NCBI GenBank assembly: GCA_963693285.1 | Contig: OY848918.1 | Span: 19,541,484-19,605,483, forward strand | DNA length: 64,000 nt | Direction: 5' to 3' | From: Xestospongia muta | Lineage: Eukaryota > Porifera > Demospongiae > Haplosclerida > Petrosiidae | Shown: one piece after another, positions 21,571 to 34,136 of the stretch | How the letters are laid out: the number at the start of each line of letters is the position of its first letter | Numbering within the stretch: the first letter of the stretch is position 1 | Notes under the pieces: generated by a model | Database searches by the model: none | Seen by the model: only the letters and a program-made list of their open reading frames with translations | Told to the model about the DNA's origin: nothing | Position numbers and translations under genes: made by a program

Positions 21571-21758
21571 ATCGCTTCTCGGCCTATCGGCTAAGATTAA
21601 GTGAAAAAAACTGTTCTTTCGAGTTTAATAGCTCGAATGAGGATAATATATCCTCAAGCTGTTAATCCATTTTTTTCATTAGGAGTGGTATGTGAAGCTT
21701 GCTTTCCTCACTCCACGGGTTGCCCTGGTATTGCAGTACTTCCAGGTGTGGCCCACTT
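21571..21758 (+). ncRNA. U2 snRNA-like gene or pseudogene lacking the branch-site recognition sequence
   Basis: It opens ATCGCTTCTCGGCC and GGCTAAGAT, the U2 stem I. Stem IIa is TTCGAG-TTTAATAG-CTCGAA, a perfect 6-bp stem with a U2-like loop. A stem IIb-like TGAGGATAATATATCCTCA follows, then a U-rich Sm-like site CCATTTTTTTC, GAAGCTTGC, GGAGTG/CACTCC pairing, and stem-loop IV CCTGGTATTGCAGTACTTCC. Total is about 188 nt, the usual U2 length. Where U2 has GTGTAGTATCTGTTC this has GTGAAAAAAACTGTTC, so the GUAGUA that pairs with intron branch sites is gone. It may be a pseudogene or a specialised variant. A short open frame from 21601 is a shadow. Confidence 0.82.
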
Positions 21759-22001
21759 CCCCTTTATAGGGGATAATTTTTCAGATAACAATTATATAAA
21801 TTTAATGCATTGTTTTAACAGAATTGGGAAGTGTGCTGGTTTGTATTTAAGTACTTTCCATATGGTCAATGATCATGTTGTTGTGGTAGTCCAAAATATA
21901 GCAGATATCGTCAATATAATATGACCTATGCAGATAGAAAGAGTAATTAATACACAGACACGCCAATAACAGAATTCAATAAAAATAGGGATTGTAGTAG
22001 A

Positions 22002-22302
22002 TTTCAATTTCTTTAAAAATCGTTAAATATAAGGAGGTCTCAGCTAGCATCTCAAACAAGCCCAAATTTGTGGCAGCAGTTGTATGAGATAAACAGTCTC
22101 ATAGAAATCAAAGTCTAAAGTAAAGACTTACATGTAGAAGTGTTTCATCTCTATTCTTATTCATCTGCTTCTCTTCATAGTCTTGTCTTTGCTTTATCTA
22201 TCTCTCAGTCACCATAATAACATGCCTGTTAATTATGTAACAAGTAAATTACAATTTCTTTAAAAAATTATTAAATATAAGGATGTCTCGGCTAGCATCT
22301 AG
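22002..22302. repeat. Pair of about 50-bp direct repeats
   Basis: CAATTTCTTTAAAAA..TTAAATATAAGGA followed by GTCTC.GCTAGCATCT occurs at about 22004-22054 and 22252-22302. Nothing coding lies between. Confidence 0.7.
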
Positions 22303-22484
22303 AACATCTATCCAAAGCTAACATCACTGTTTGGTTTAAGGTTTTAGACTCCAACCAGGATTTATCATATATTAAGAATAACTAGTGAGCACTGTTTTAA
22401 TTCATGATAAGTTAATGGCATTTATATAAACATAATTATCAACATTTTTTCTACTGAACTACAAGTCTACAAATATTAAACCAC

Positions 22485-22652
22485 ATTGTAGTCAGTTTTA
22501 CAATACAAAGCATGTAGTCAGTTTGTACATATACAAAGCATGTAGTCAGTTTGTACATATACAAAACATGTAGTCAGTTTGTACATATACAAAGCATGTA
22601 GTCGGTTTGTACATATACAAAGCATGTAGTCAGTTTGTACATATACAAAGCA
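22485..22652. repeat. 28-bp tandem repeat, about 5.5 units
   Basis: The unit is ACATATACAAAGCATGTAGT+CAGTTTGT, repeated head to tail with few substitutions. A minisatellite, with no unique spacers between units. Confidence 0.92.
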
Positions 22653-22989
22653 TTGACGTATTAATATTCCTGGAATAAATACATACATACATTGACTTCA
22701 ATTGCTTGAATATTGAATAAACCTCATAGTATGTACTTGTAGCCTACAACAGAATGTGCATATTTCAGGTATACATATGTCCATGTATATCCACACTTCT
22801 AATTTTAAAGACAATATGGATCAAGTTAATATTTTATGTAATATACTATTTTATAGAATTAAAATAACTTCATTAATATAGGATGATGTCTTAAATTGTG
22901 TAATTTCATATACTACAAAGACACTTAGGAATGTTGCCATCATGGCAAAAACTGACTTTTATAATAACTGACTTCAGAGTTCCTAATGA

Positions 22990-23119
22990 AATCACCTACA
23001 AACTTTTAGTAGCTTTCCAAATGACTGCTATACATATATATAGTCTACCAGACCCTGAGGATCTGGTAAACTATATGTATAGCAGTCATTTGAAAAACTA
23101 CTGAAAGTTGGTAGGTCAC
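22990..23119. mobile_element. Fold-back (MITE-like) element
   Basis: Two arms of roughly 55-60 bases are inverted. The left contains CAAATGACTGCTATACATAT, the right ATATGTATAGCAGTCATTTG. They flank CAGACCCTGAGGATCTGG. Confidence 0.8.
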
Positions 23120-23341
23120 TTTGTTAGAACAAGTGGACCTTGCAATATGTGAGACTACAATCAGCTTCATACATGATATATACGATAGTATTCAAGGGTG
23201 CTTCTTGGTGTAACTTGATTGATGATGTAACAATCACCATGTGTCATAGAGTTATCAATGTTAGGTTTGGTTTAGAGTTTAGGTGATGTCATCATATATA
23301 ATGACATCATTATATGTGTATATTCAGTAATTTTACTAAAT

Positions 23342-23522
23342 AAATTTGTATACAGGTTTCTGGCAAGGTTATAGCATCTGATACTTTCAAGATTTTAGTT
23401 TCTGGTGAAGAAATTCAGGTTGACTTGTCTTACAAACCTGGACAAAAGCCGTCGCTTACATCTAAAAAGTTGAGCTCTGGGCCTTATATTGTTTAGGTCA
23501 CTAATGGACCTTACATTGAAGG
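23342..23522 (+). pseudogene. Unidentified coding-like fragment
   Basis: After a TATACAG acceptor-like site the frame reads VSGKVIASDTFKILVSGEEI, QVDLSYKPGQKPS and SKKLSSGPYIV before TAG. Amino-acid composition looks protein-like, but no family was recognised and no partner exon was found. Probably a mobile-element or gene relic. Confidence 0.35.
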
Positions 23523-24796
23523 TATGATCCACAATGGAAATGATGAGCTATGTTGCCAAACTTGAAAAATGGAAAGATTAAATTTTTTGTTTCCTTTATT
23601 GTATAGGCCATTATTTTATATAATGTTCTTGGTAAAAAAGATTTTTGACTAAGTTAACATTAATAATCTTAATCTTAATCTTAAACTTGTGACAAAAATT
23701 AAATATCTTAATTATCTTAATAACTGTTAATTGAGTTTTATACTTCGTTAATTATGATTAAATATATCACTTTCTGATGGTCAGCTGTAATTATCAAAAG
23801 TATATTAAAAACTGTGTGTAATTGTCATCACTAGAGAATTGATGAGCTGTTGCCATGTATCTCTAGTTAAGTAATCTAGATTGCTTAATTTAATCTAATG
23901 AGCTAATAACCTTTCAGATGAAATTAAAAAAATCAAAATTATAAAAGTTTCTTAAAAGTAAATTTTGATAGTCTAATGCTTTGCTTATAATTACCTGTAA
24001 CTTTGTTTTATAGTTGTCAATAATGGGAGAAGGAACAGCATTTATGACATTCTCCTGTTAACAACATACTTTACAATACATTTTCGCACTTGGAGACTGG
24101 GAAATAATGATCACATAGTCAGATAGGGATATCTTGTGCTACGGCAGGTACTAATTGCAAATTTAAAAAAGCATGAGCTAAATCTATACAGAAATCTATA
24201 TAAGAGACATGTACAATAACTTTGTTTAATATATTTTCTCTGTACATGATGTATTGATTAATAAAAGTGATGTCTAGCAAGTGGAAAAAGATTTGTTTTG
24301 GTCATTTTTTGAAACTGTGAATAATCCCTAGTATGTAACAAACTGATCCTTGTTGTGTACACCTCCCATGTAAGTTCTGTAATCGTGAATGATTGTTGGA
24401 TTCTGCATGGTCATAACGCTCTCTCTGGAAGAATTGGTTCATCGTTGAATCTTGACTAAAAACTCATCATCAATAGTAGAAAGGACAACTACAACTTTCT
24501 TATCCATCCACTAAACTCTAAGTACGTACCCATGTTAGTAAGTTGTCCTTTTACCTTTTCTAGTTCTTTCTTTTATAACTAATCATGTATTCCTTTTTCT
24601 GTTAAGGTTGACTATACCACAAATTCTAGAATTAGTTTCATGTAGCTGTCTACACAAGTACAGACTTATTCAGATGTTAAAAAAAGTTGAAACCCTAAAT
24701 ATGAAGGATAACAATCTCTGGGAGAACATCATGAGTTGACAATGGTAAATCATCATCTGGTTTCTCTGACTTCCACTGTAAAGGTCCCAGTTTTTT
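23523..24796. other. AT-rich intergenic DNA
   Basis: Includes a repeat unit at 23770-23900 related to 19560-19720, and a short inverted pair AAGGACAACT/AGTTGTCCTT near 24480-24555. No gene seen. Confidence 0.5.
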
Positions 24797-25222
24797 ATGC
24801 AGCTACATTATGGCATCAGCAAATACCCAAAGCCTTCATCTCCTATTTGCATAGATTTTTGGGAATGTAACGATAAGAGCTATTTTTTAGTATTTCATGA
24901 ATTTAGGAAAAAAAGAACAATGAGCAAATTTTCTAGATCAGAACTTATAGATTTTTTCAATGAACTATGGACAGACACCCAAAAAAATTAAACATTGTAC
25001 CAAACAAACTTTGATAGTCAGCAATATTTTGACCATCCACAGCAACATCTTAGAGCTCGAGTCCATGATTTTGCTAATCGTAAATTCACTCTACAAGAGC
25101 TATTATTTTCAAGGATTAGTAATCAGCATAGGTGTTATTACCTTGCCATCTATTCCTATTTACTAGAGCACAAGTTGCTTTTTTTCTCAGTAATTAGTTT
25201 TACAAATGATGTTTCGAAGTAA
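24797..25222 (+). pseudogene. Decayed coding remnant, family unresolved
   Basis: Two overlapping frames look coding: MQLHYGISKYPKPSSPICID and following text to about 24988, then YQTNFDSQQYFDHPQQHLRA and RARVHDFANRKFTLQELLFS to about 25220. The frame change and stops indicate decay. It lies upstream of piggyBac remains but could be a different element. Confidence 0.4.
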
Positions 25223-25544
25223 GGTTCCTTTCTAAAAAGTTCGTCGGCGGATGTCATAAATTCGTTACGAACATACATCGTTTAATTCATGGTCGTCACG
25301 TATCTATCTTGGTAGGTATACAGTAACTAAGAAAGTCTCATATGCTTGAGCAGCTGTTTCTAAGGAATACTGAGCTTTTCACTGTAATAACTGTGAAACT
25401 ATATCTTATTTAACTTATTGTTTATTCTTTAGAGTTACACTAAGTAATATATTAATAATAAAATTTAATGTTATTAAAATTAATTATACTACAAAACTTA
25501 AAGTAGCAAGATTGAAGTAAGGTATTGGACAGATGGTCAGATAT

Positions 25545-26560
25545 CAAAACAGAGGAAGAAATCAATTCAGAATCAGACTCAAGTGATGAAGAATGTAATG
25601 AAGAGAGTGATGAGTGTAGGAGCAATAGTGGTAATGTTATTGAAGAGTGATATGAACATTAATTTACCTAATGATAGAAGAAGAGTAATATCAGCAAGGA
25701 GAGGTAGAGGTGGGATAATAAGTCAAGAGACAAAGAGAAAAGAGTGAAAAATATAATTACAAATTATAATGAACATTAACATCTTAGGATCTGATGAAAT
25801 TCAAGTAGAATCATTATTTAAACAAACTCTGTGACCAACTATTCCACAATCTGAAAGACTCACACCTCTATAATGCTTCAATTTAATGTTTATCAATGCT
25901 GTATGTCTGTTTCTAGTTGACAGGACTAATGAATTTGCATCATAAAAAACTAGCAAGGTAAACTAAACTGCCCTCAATGTGTTGAAACTGGATACCAGTA
26001 ACTACAGAAGATATAAAGGCCTTGTGCGTGTCATTCTGGAGATATTAATTCATGAAAAAGAAACGGATATGTTCCAATAATTCATAGACTTCTTGTTTCC
26101 AATTATCAAATCCATTGTGTACCCATATAAAAATTGCCCATTGGCAAATATAACAGGCATTAATAAGGACATGAGAGATACAATACAATCATAATAAATA
26201 AGATTATAATATCATCCTTAGATGAATGGACAAAAGAAATATGATAATGTTTTCAACCTAATATTCAAAGAAGTTATTGAAATTCAATCTAGGTTAATCC
26301 TATACAATAATGTCACCTATAAACTACTTCCTTCCTTTAATACAGAAGAACATCAGAGGAATAAAAAATGGTTGTTGCTGAGTACAATGAATATTATGTT
26401 GGGTATCCATAAACTTGACCAAATGAAAAGTTACTATGAATTTCCTCATAAGTCAGTCAAATGGTGGTGAAGCGCATTGTTCTGGTTATTAGATATGCCT
26501 ATTGTAGATGGTTATATTATACCTAATCAAACATAAAGGAAACAAAAACAAAATGAATAA
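25545..26560 (+). pseudogene. Decayed piggyBac-type transposase
   Basis: 25545-25650 reads as an acidic N-terminal stretch (EEEINSESDSSDEECNEESD). 26222-26540 reads RNKKWLLLSTMN, then LDQMKSYYEFPHKSVKWW, a stop, and ALFWLLDMPIVDGYII. The last part matches the well-known piggyBac (DDE_Tnp_1_7) motif of D-Q-xx-YY, a basic KS-x-KWW and a W-LLD-x-x-V helix. The middle is not readable. The element is inactive. Confidence 0.7.
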
Positions 26561-28612
26561 CCTTGAGTTCGCTATGAAATTATCAAAGAGCTGACAAGAC
26601 AACTCTAAATGTAATATTCTCCACCAGTGTCAGATCAAGTTCACAAAAATTAAATGAAACAGACAATCAGGTAAAAACAACTCATACTTTTTGTAGTTGG
26701 CACATGCTCAGATAAACTAGCTTTGTGTCCTACTGAATGTTTCAGTTAAATTATTCTCATAAAAAGTACAGGGTTTAGCAATAATGGTAATTGTAGTGAC
26801 CTTTTCTAGTCTTTTAATGTCACATAAGAAAAAATAATACAACTCTTTTTATTGGAAATGGTATAATGGTGAATACTTATCTATTTGATATTAAAAAAAT
26901 AAATGTGATAATTTTAGTTGGCATTGCAAATCTGATTGTTATTAGTTGAAATGAATGTTGGAATGAATGTTTAGTTTATATATTAGAAAGTGCAAATATT
27001 ATTATTGTATCTGGACAAGAAATAATATTTTGATTGTAAAACAATCTTATGTTTATTTTAATGAATTGGTGTGAAGGACCTGATTTTTATCAAATAAAAG
27101 ACTGAAGAATTGAGATGTCATACTTAATTTAGCATTAGAAAGCAGCCTTTTACTTGTGGAAAATTATTAAATTGTTGAGAAAACAATTTTCAGTCTGTTA
27201 TAGGTGAACATTTTCAACATGTTCTGCTTTGGTTTTGTCTATAAAGAAATAAACTCTTTTAGATACATTATTTTGTTATTAGTGTAGCTTATATTTAGAA
27301 TAAAATTATGTTGGTAGGAAATATCTATCACTAGCAACATTTCTTAGGAAGACAAAGCCTAATAAGGACATTAAGTTATTGCCTAAAAATTTTGACATTA
27401 AACACTTTTATAAGTTTTTCATTTCACCTTTTTTTGTTTTTTATCTAGTAATAACTTTAAGTTTTATTCTTTAGTATTAATTTTAAATAAGTAATGATTG
27501 TTGATTTATAGTATAAAAATTGTTACATCATCTATTATTTAAATATAAATATCTTAATCTGTGCTGTTATTAATTGTATTTAGTTTCTTTGAAATTTATG
27601 AGTTATGTCATTTTTTGTATAATATATGTTTTTTTTTGTCATACACTTGTTTAGATAACAGATTCCTATATTAAGTTCTTATATTTCAATGTAGTTTATT
27701 TAGAATTTACTTTTATTTTAATACTTTAAAAAACTTATATAAACAGAATATGGTTGTAAAGACTAAATCATCAATTTCTATCTGTCCTTTTAAAGTCATA
27801 ACAGAGGGAGCACCATCTAGCACTACCAAATGACTACCAAGCTAAAGCTGTAGAATTTCTTTATATGAAGACAATTACACTCTATTATGGAATGTAGATT
27901 GATTAGTTACCAATTGAAAATGCCATGAAATTACATGTTCAATACAGTAATATGTTTATAGCATACTACACTGAACAAAATAGTAATAATTTTATTAAGT
28001 CACTTATTTTATTTCATTTGTGATAAATGTGAAAAAGGATCTGTTGACTCAGCAATATGAGAAAGTTTTAAGGAAATTGTTATTGTTGGTAATCAGAAGT
28101 TTTCATTTTCTCTGTCAGTCACTCAATTTATGATATTTATATAAGTTTTTATTTTTATTAACAATGGTAGAAGAAAGGAGTTTTAGGTGTACAGTGGGTC
28201 TCAAAATCAATTTTATTTTATATGAAAAGTAATGATTTTTAATATTTTCTATCATATTGATTTATCATAATTTGTCTTAACTACACTAATAATTATTAGA
28301 GTTCAATCTAGGCTCTCTGTTGTACTAATACTTGTATTTTAGTAGCCAAGCCATGGTGTAGTGACATTACTTTATGCATGGACTATTAAAAAGTATATTA
28401 GAGCCCATTAGCTGTATGCATATTACATTCAATCCGTTTGAAAGAGTAACACCCACTCAAATACAAGCCATAAGAATACCAGTTGTTTTAATAATATTAT
28501 GCAAATACATTAGATAACTATAATGATCAGAATAATTACAAAGTGATTTGTAAATAATTAATTAAGTGCTAGAAATATGTTTGAAGTATGCCACACATAA
28601 ACTTAAATATAG
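26561..28612. other. AT-rich intergenic DNA
   Basis: No ORF of note, no RNA gene and no clear repeat. Runs up to the start of leader copy B. Confidence 0.6.
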
Positions 28613-31600
28613 TATTATAATAACAAAAATGAAATTTATAAATTAAAAATAAATGCAAATCAAAGCAAAGATTTTTAAATTGTGCTACAAAAAAGCGTTA
28701 TTACACAATCAGTAACCAAACACTACATTTGATGGTTTAAATGGAAAAGCAAGTATAAATAACAACAGATAAAAACAATTAATTAGGAAATTAGGAAAAG
28801 ATTTTGCATCAAATGGGGAGACTAAAAGGGTTGCTCAGTGAATTGATATCATTTGAGAGATATGATATCCACATAATGTTACCAACAACTGTATGACAAC
28901 AATTCTAGCATGGGAAATAGACAGACAGTGAAAGATGGAGAGACAAAAACCGAGAAACTTGGATAGACAGATAGAGACATGACATAATATATAACAATAC
29001 TAGGGATTACCAAATATGGCAGTGTCTACATTGATATGCTTGTAAAACACTCTCATAACTTAATAATCAATACCTCTATATAATTAAATTTACTACAGAA
29101 TTGAATATTGACAAGTTATGCAACACAGTTTTTTCTATTATTAAAAGCTATAACTATATTAATGATATGTGACAAGGGTTTTTTGAGCTCTATAACTATG
29201 TCATTGCTAAAATGATATTGTAATATTAACTAATGATGTATGCTAGGTATGAATAGACACTATAATCATCACAGCAGCTGATATGTGAGTAAAGTTATGA
29301 TAATAAACAAATCAACACTATGAACAGTATGGATAGTGTATCCTCCTTCATAGATTATAGTATATGATGTTTACATCTAATAAAGCTGTGTCTGTTTTTA
29401 TACACACAATATAGCAATCAACTGAAGTAAATATAAGACTAACATAATACATTAATACACTGTTATATATAGTGTATATATGAGAGGGAGTGTACACTTG
29501 TCACAACTTTACTATGGCTCTTATCACAACTGTACTCATAGTAGCTATGACAGGACATTTATCAACATTATAGTGAATAGTGACATTATCCATTAAAACA
29601 CAACAGTATATGCATGCAATATAATGTTTTAAATAATGAATTGTTGTAGACTGGTGTTCCAAGAACTGTACAAAGGTTTTGTATATCATGTAATTTGAAA
29701 AATTATAACGACACTAGTATGATTCGAGGATATCAAATCTATTATTATTCTGAGTTCAAGATATTTTCTTTACTCTTAATTTAGTTTAAAATAAAGAAAG
29801 GTACACAGGACAGGAAATAAGACATAATATAAATGGATGGTGGCCTATATTTAGTATATATAGTAGTACATCAAATGAAAATTGCATAAATGTAAAAGTA
29901 ATAATTATAAATCAATGCATGCATTATTTATGAATGTGTTCAACAATCAGGTTGTCCTCTTTATTATATAAAGCTAAAATACTAAATAACTATATAACAA
30001 CAACATTAATGTATGTAATGATGACAAGAGAGTACCAAATATGGTAAAATTTATATTAATAATCTCAATAAAAACATATATTGGGGCATACACTGCTACT
30101 TGTAGAGTGATGCATTTATACCTAAAGAACACAAGAAATGACTAATTGTGTATGTAATGGTTAGAAGTATAAACCTGTCTCTACTCATGACGAAGAGATT
30201 ATTATAGAAATAATTTTTGAATTGAAAGGTTCTGATCAATTTTAAAATATAGTGTATTATTATATATCATAATAAGTAGTCACAGATCAATTCTATTACT
30301 CTAGCAACATCTCAGGTTCATGGACATCACTTCCTTTTAATTTTGCTCATACTGACTGTCTTATTTAAACATCTAATTATCACTTATCAAACGATAAAAT
30401 TAAATTAATTCTATATTATCCATCCATTTAAATATAACTACAGAATAATAGATATATAATACAAATTTGTTACAGGTATTAAACACCATTACTATCAACT
30501 TAATTATGTAAATCATACATGTAGTATTGATGTCTTTTTAGAGGTTTGAGTATCTAAGATAACGTATGAAAGAATTAGTGTCACATTGAAACACTTGTCC
30601 TTTTTAATCAATGATACTGACAGTATACTGTAGAAGTTTAAGCATAATATGCTTAAACTTATACAGTATACAATATTATAATAATTTAATGATATGGCCT
30701 TCATTTATAAAGTAATAAAAACTATTGACATAAATATAGCTAGAAGTAATGATAAATGTATGATTGTTGTGTAAAGATCATAGTGTCAAAATAAGAATGA
30801 GAAAATTTCTCTTGCAATTTTTTCTACCGAAGTATCTAATTAAAGAATGTAATTTTTTACACAAATAATTACTATTGGTATTACGTTTATGGTTATCAAG
30901 TAGCAGACTTTACTAAGCAGATGTTGATTATATATGATCATATAGTGTACAGTACATACATAGTGTGAGTGTATATCTATTACATATAGTAGTAGTTAGT
31001 AGACAGACAGTATACTCTATCTTACTATAATTAGGTTATAGTTGATTTAGTTAGTAGAGTTTCCTCATTGTAATGTAGTAATTATGTCACATACTTCCTG
31101 TATATCTATAGAAGTCTTGATATTAGGAATAGTGGTCAGTTGGAGAAAATACACTTATCCACACAACTACACTAAATAGTGTCGTTTTGTTAACTTTCAA
31201 GGCAAACAATTCATGTTAACAACATTAACTAAAACATCATTAACTGGAAAGAATGCATGTAATTCTGATGAATGACCACTTTGCAAGTCAAAAAGACTGT
31301 GTTATTTTACTCAATGTTGTATTGTCTACTCATACATCACTATACAGCCTGTAGCATAGGTTTACTTTGAATGTATTCATTCTTTAATTATTTTAATTAT
31401 TAATTTTTAAATTGAGAATTCATACAAGACATTTGATTAGAAAATTGTAGCATAGCTTGATTATGGCAGCAACTTTTATTCATATTAATAATTAAACTTC
31501 AATTCACTCAAGCTGCCCAGTACAGTGTTTACACACTTTTAGGACAGATTTTAGAGGATGAGTGTGAATGTTCCAGCCCACACAATTAATGAAAATACAA

Positions 31601-33421
31601 GATCGTACCCATTAAGTGTTTCCTCAGTGTTTCTTAATTTCATTGATACTCTGTGACTAGGACACTGGTATTTCCACTGACTTAACAATATATTTATATT
31701 TCTACAAACTATAAAAATAACTTAAGAAAAGACATTAATAGTCCTCTTAATTAGGACTGTTTTATGAGGAAAACAGTACTATTGTGTATAGTTCAAATTT
31801 AATTGTCCACTAGTAATACATATTATTATATGTAGTCAGGTACTATTATACAATATAATAGAATACTCTAGTGTTAACAACTGTACTGTCTTGAGGAAGT
31901 GTTTTGTATTTTTAATTATAAATATTGATTGCATTCCTTAGTAATAATCAAAAACTTACTCATTTCATATAAATATGAGGAAACATGTACTGATGTATAA
32001 ATTGTTAAATAATATCTCAGACAATCACTTAATCTGTCAAATGAAAAAAATATATTTCTTGAAATGTCTATCTGTCATTAAAATATAACTATGGAATAAT
32101 GGATATATTATATAATTGTGTTACAGCTATAAAAAGAAAACATTACTATCAGTTCAATATACATGATTATGTGTAGTACTGATCTCTTGTTAGAACTTTG
32201 ATTATCTAAGAATGTACTAAAGAATTAGTGTCACATTGATACATGTGTCCTTTATAATGAATGATATTGATAGTATATTGTAGGTGTATGTGATAATATG
32301 TTAATGAGATGAATTTTCATTTTTGGTGATCTAATTAATAGACTTATTGACATATAACTAGAAGTACTAATAGTAAGATAATGAAATGAATTTTCATTTA
32401 TGGAGATGTAGTTAAATAGACTTATTGACATAGTCCTCCTAATTATGAGTGTTATAAAGAAACCAGTACTGTTGTGTATAGTTCTAATTTAATTTTCCAA
32501 TATATACACTACCTGTATATTATAGTATATTAGTATATATAGTCATGTACTGTTAGTATGATAGAATACTCTATTGTTAGCTGTATAGTGTTGAGGGAGT
32601 GTTTAGTGTTTGTAATTATAAACACTAATTGCATTCCTTAGTAATAATCCAAAACTTGAATGTGTCACAGAATGTCTAATTCCAAATGTCAAGATATTGA
32701 TCAGCAACTACCTCATTTTCAGATGCATCAGCAGCAATGCTCACAAGATGCATTAATATATTCACTAGGTATCTGGGTAATGTCTTTTCAAGCACTCTTT
32801 CCTAGTTTATCTTTCACTCTTTTAATTTGTATCAAATGACAAAAATTAATTCCTCTTAAATGACCCATCTATAGAATGATAAATATATTATATAAATGTG
32901 TTACAGCTATTAAAACACCATTACTATCAGCTTAATATACACGATTATGTATAGTATTAATGTCTTGTTACAAGTTTGATTTCTCTAAGAGTATACATGG
33001 AGAATTAGTGTCACATTGATACATGTGTCCTTTATAATGAATGATACTGATAGTATACTGTAGAATTATATGATAATAGCATAATGAGATGATTTTCGTT
33101 ATGGAGATCTAGTTAATAAACTTATTGACATATAACTAGAAGTAATAACAAATACATGATTGTTGTTTAAATATGATACTGTCAGAATAATTCTAATTGA
33201 ATGAGAACAATTTATGTTACAATATCCTTTTCCAAAAAATCTAATGAAAGAATACAATGTTGTGACATAATAATGACTAATGACATTACTTTTATAGTTA
33301 TGAAGTAACAGACCACACAAAGTGCACGTGGATAGAAAAACCAATGTTCTGTTACATTGAAACAGGATATATTATATCAACGATATTAGTCATACATAAT
33401 TGTGTAGTTGTTTATGATATT
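28613..33421. repeat. Leader repeat, copy B
   Basis: Collinear with 59194-64000 (4809 against 4807 bp visible) and, from 28947 to about 31670, with copy A. It contains three related modules starting AGAATTAGTGTCACATTG at about 30572, 32222 and 33001, each followed by a TGATACTGA/TAGTATACTG phrase. The third leads into the gene 2 promoter. No convincing coding sequence. Confidence 0.9.
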
Positions 33422-33838
33422 TAGTTCAGTATACTGAGGTAGCTACTATGAACATTGATACATTGCTCTTTAATTTGAAATTAATACTAATCTCTTGAGT
33501 TGCTATCCCCAGAACATTTTCACCTTAGGCAGTGTCTATTTGTCCGGCAGGAAATGTATACATTTTTGTGTATTAAACTGATCCCCACCCCCTAAACCTA
33601 ACCTACCTTTATACAACAAAGTATACATTTCCTGCCGGACAAATAGACACTACGTTCACTTTATGCAAAGTGGGCAATAATACAAGACTAACTAATATCT
33701 AGACACTAAATTCTCATCTTTGGAATATAACTATGATTGTATAAGTTTCACAACATTTTTGACCAACACAAAATAGTTTATCTAAACACCTGTCTTTGTT
33801 CTTTCTATTTCCAAAACTCTACAAGTCGTAATTGTGTG
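33422..33838. promoter_or_regulatory. Gene 2 upstream region
   Basis: Sequence between leader repeat and the likely 5' UTR. Holds the fold-back element at 33531-33651. No unambiguous TATA box was identified. Confidence 0.4.
33531..33651. mobile_element. Small fold-back MITE with perfect 31-bp arms
   Basis: Arms 33531-33561 (AGTGTCTATTTGTCCGGCAG then GAAATGTATAC) and 33621-33651 are exact reverse complements, with a 59-bp loop rich in CCCCACCCCC and CCTAAACCTA. Perfect arms suggest recent arrival. Target duplication not obvious. Confidence 0.88.
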
Positions 33839-34118
33839 TGTGATACTTCCGCCCACTTATATTAGCCCAGTAATTAAATTGGTAGGCGTGTCAGAGTTGC
33901 CATAACAACCACCAAACAACGCAGTCACACAAGAACAGGTTAGTAGATCACACACTATACTATAATTTGGTTACAGTTGATTTAGTTAGTAGAGTTTCGT
34001 CATTCCGATGTAGTATATAGTTATTACTATATATCACCTATATATCACCTACTTGCTCTATTGTCTATAGACACCTGACATAAGAACAGTTACCATCTAA
34101 GGACCAACACTTTTCAAA
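33839..34118 (+). promoter_or_regulatory. Gene 2 5' UTR with a probable leader intron
   Basis: A candidate noncoding exon ends ACAAGAACAG at 33938 before GTTAGT. A pyrimidine-rich acceptor TTGTCTATAG ends at 34070, and 34071-34118 leads to the ATG. The intron resembles degenerate sequence in every leader copy (2060-2180, 31000-31150, 61590-61730). Confidence 0.55.
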
Positions 34119-34136
34119 ATGTCTCAGTATAGTCTA
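34119..34136 (+). CDS. Gene 2 start exon with tandem donor sites
   Basis: Reads MSQYSL. The donor occurs twice in a row, GTAAGTCTAGTAAGTCTA, nine bases apart. Using the second adds three in-frame residues (VSL). Either choice joins phase 0 to the next exon. Confidence 0.75.

Noticed and set aside
21601..21924. 107-residue plus-strand ORF
   Set aside because: Lies over the U2-like RNA; its sequence is explained by the RNA gene.
22485..22652. Possible CRISPR-like array
   Set aside because: Units are contiguous with no unique spacers, and the context is eukaryotic.
26561..28612. Search for tRNA or other RNA genes
   Set aside because: No T-loop GGTTCGAATCC-like box with paired acceptor arms was found here or elsewhere in the window.
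33531..33651. Rho-independent terminator
   Set aside because: Perfect 31-bp arms with a 59-bp loop in a eukaryotic context fit a fold-back transposon better.
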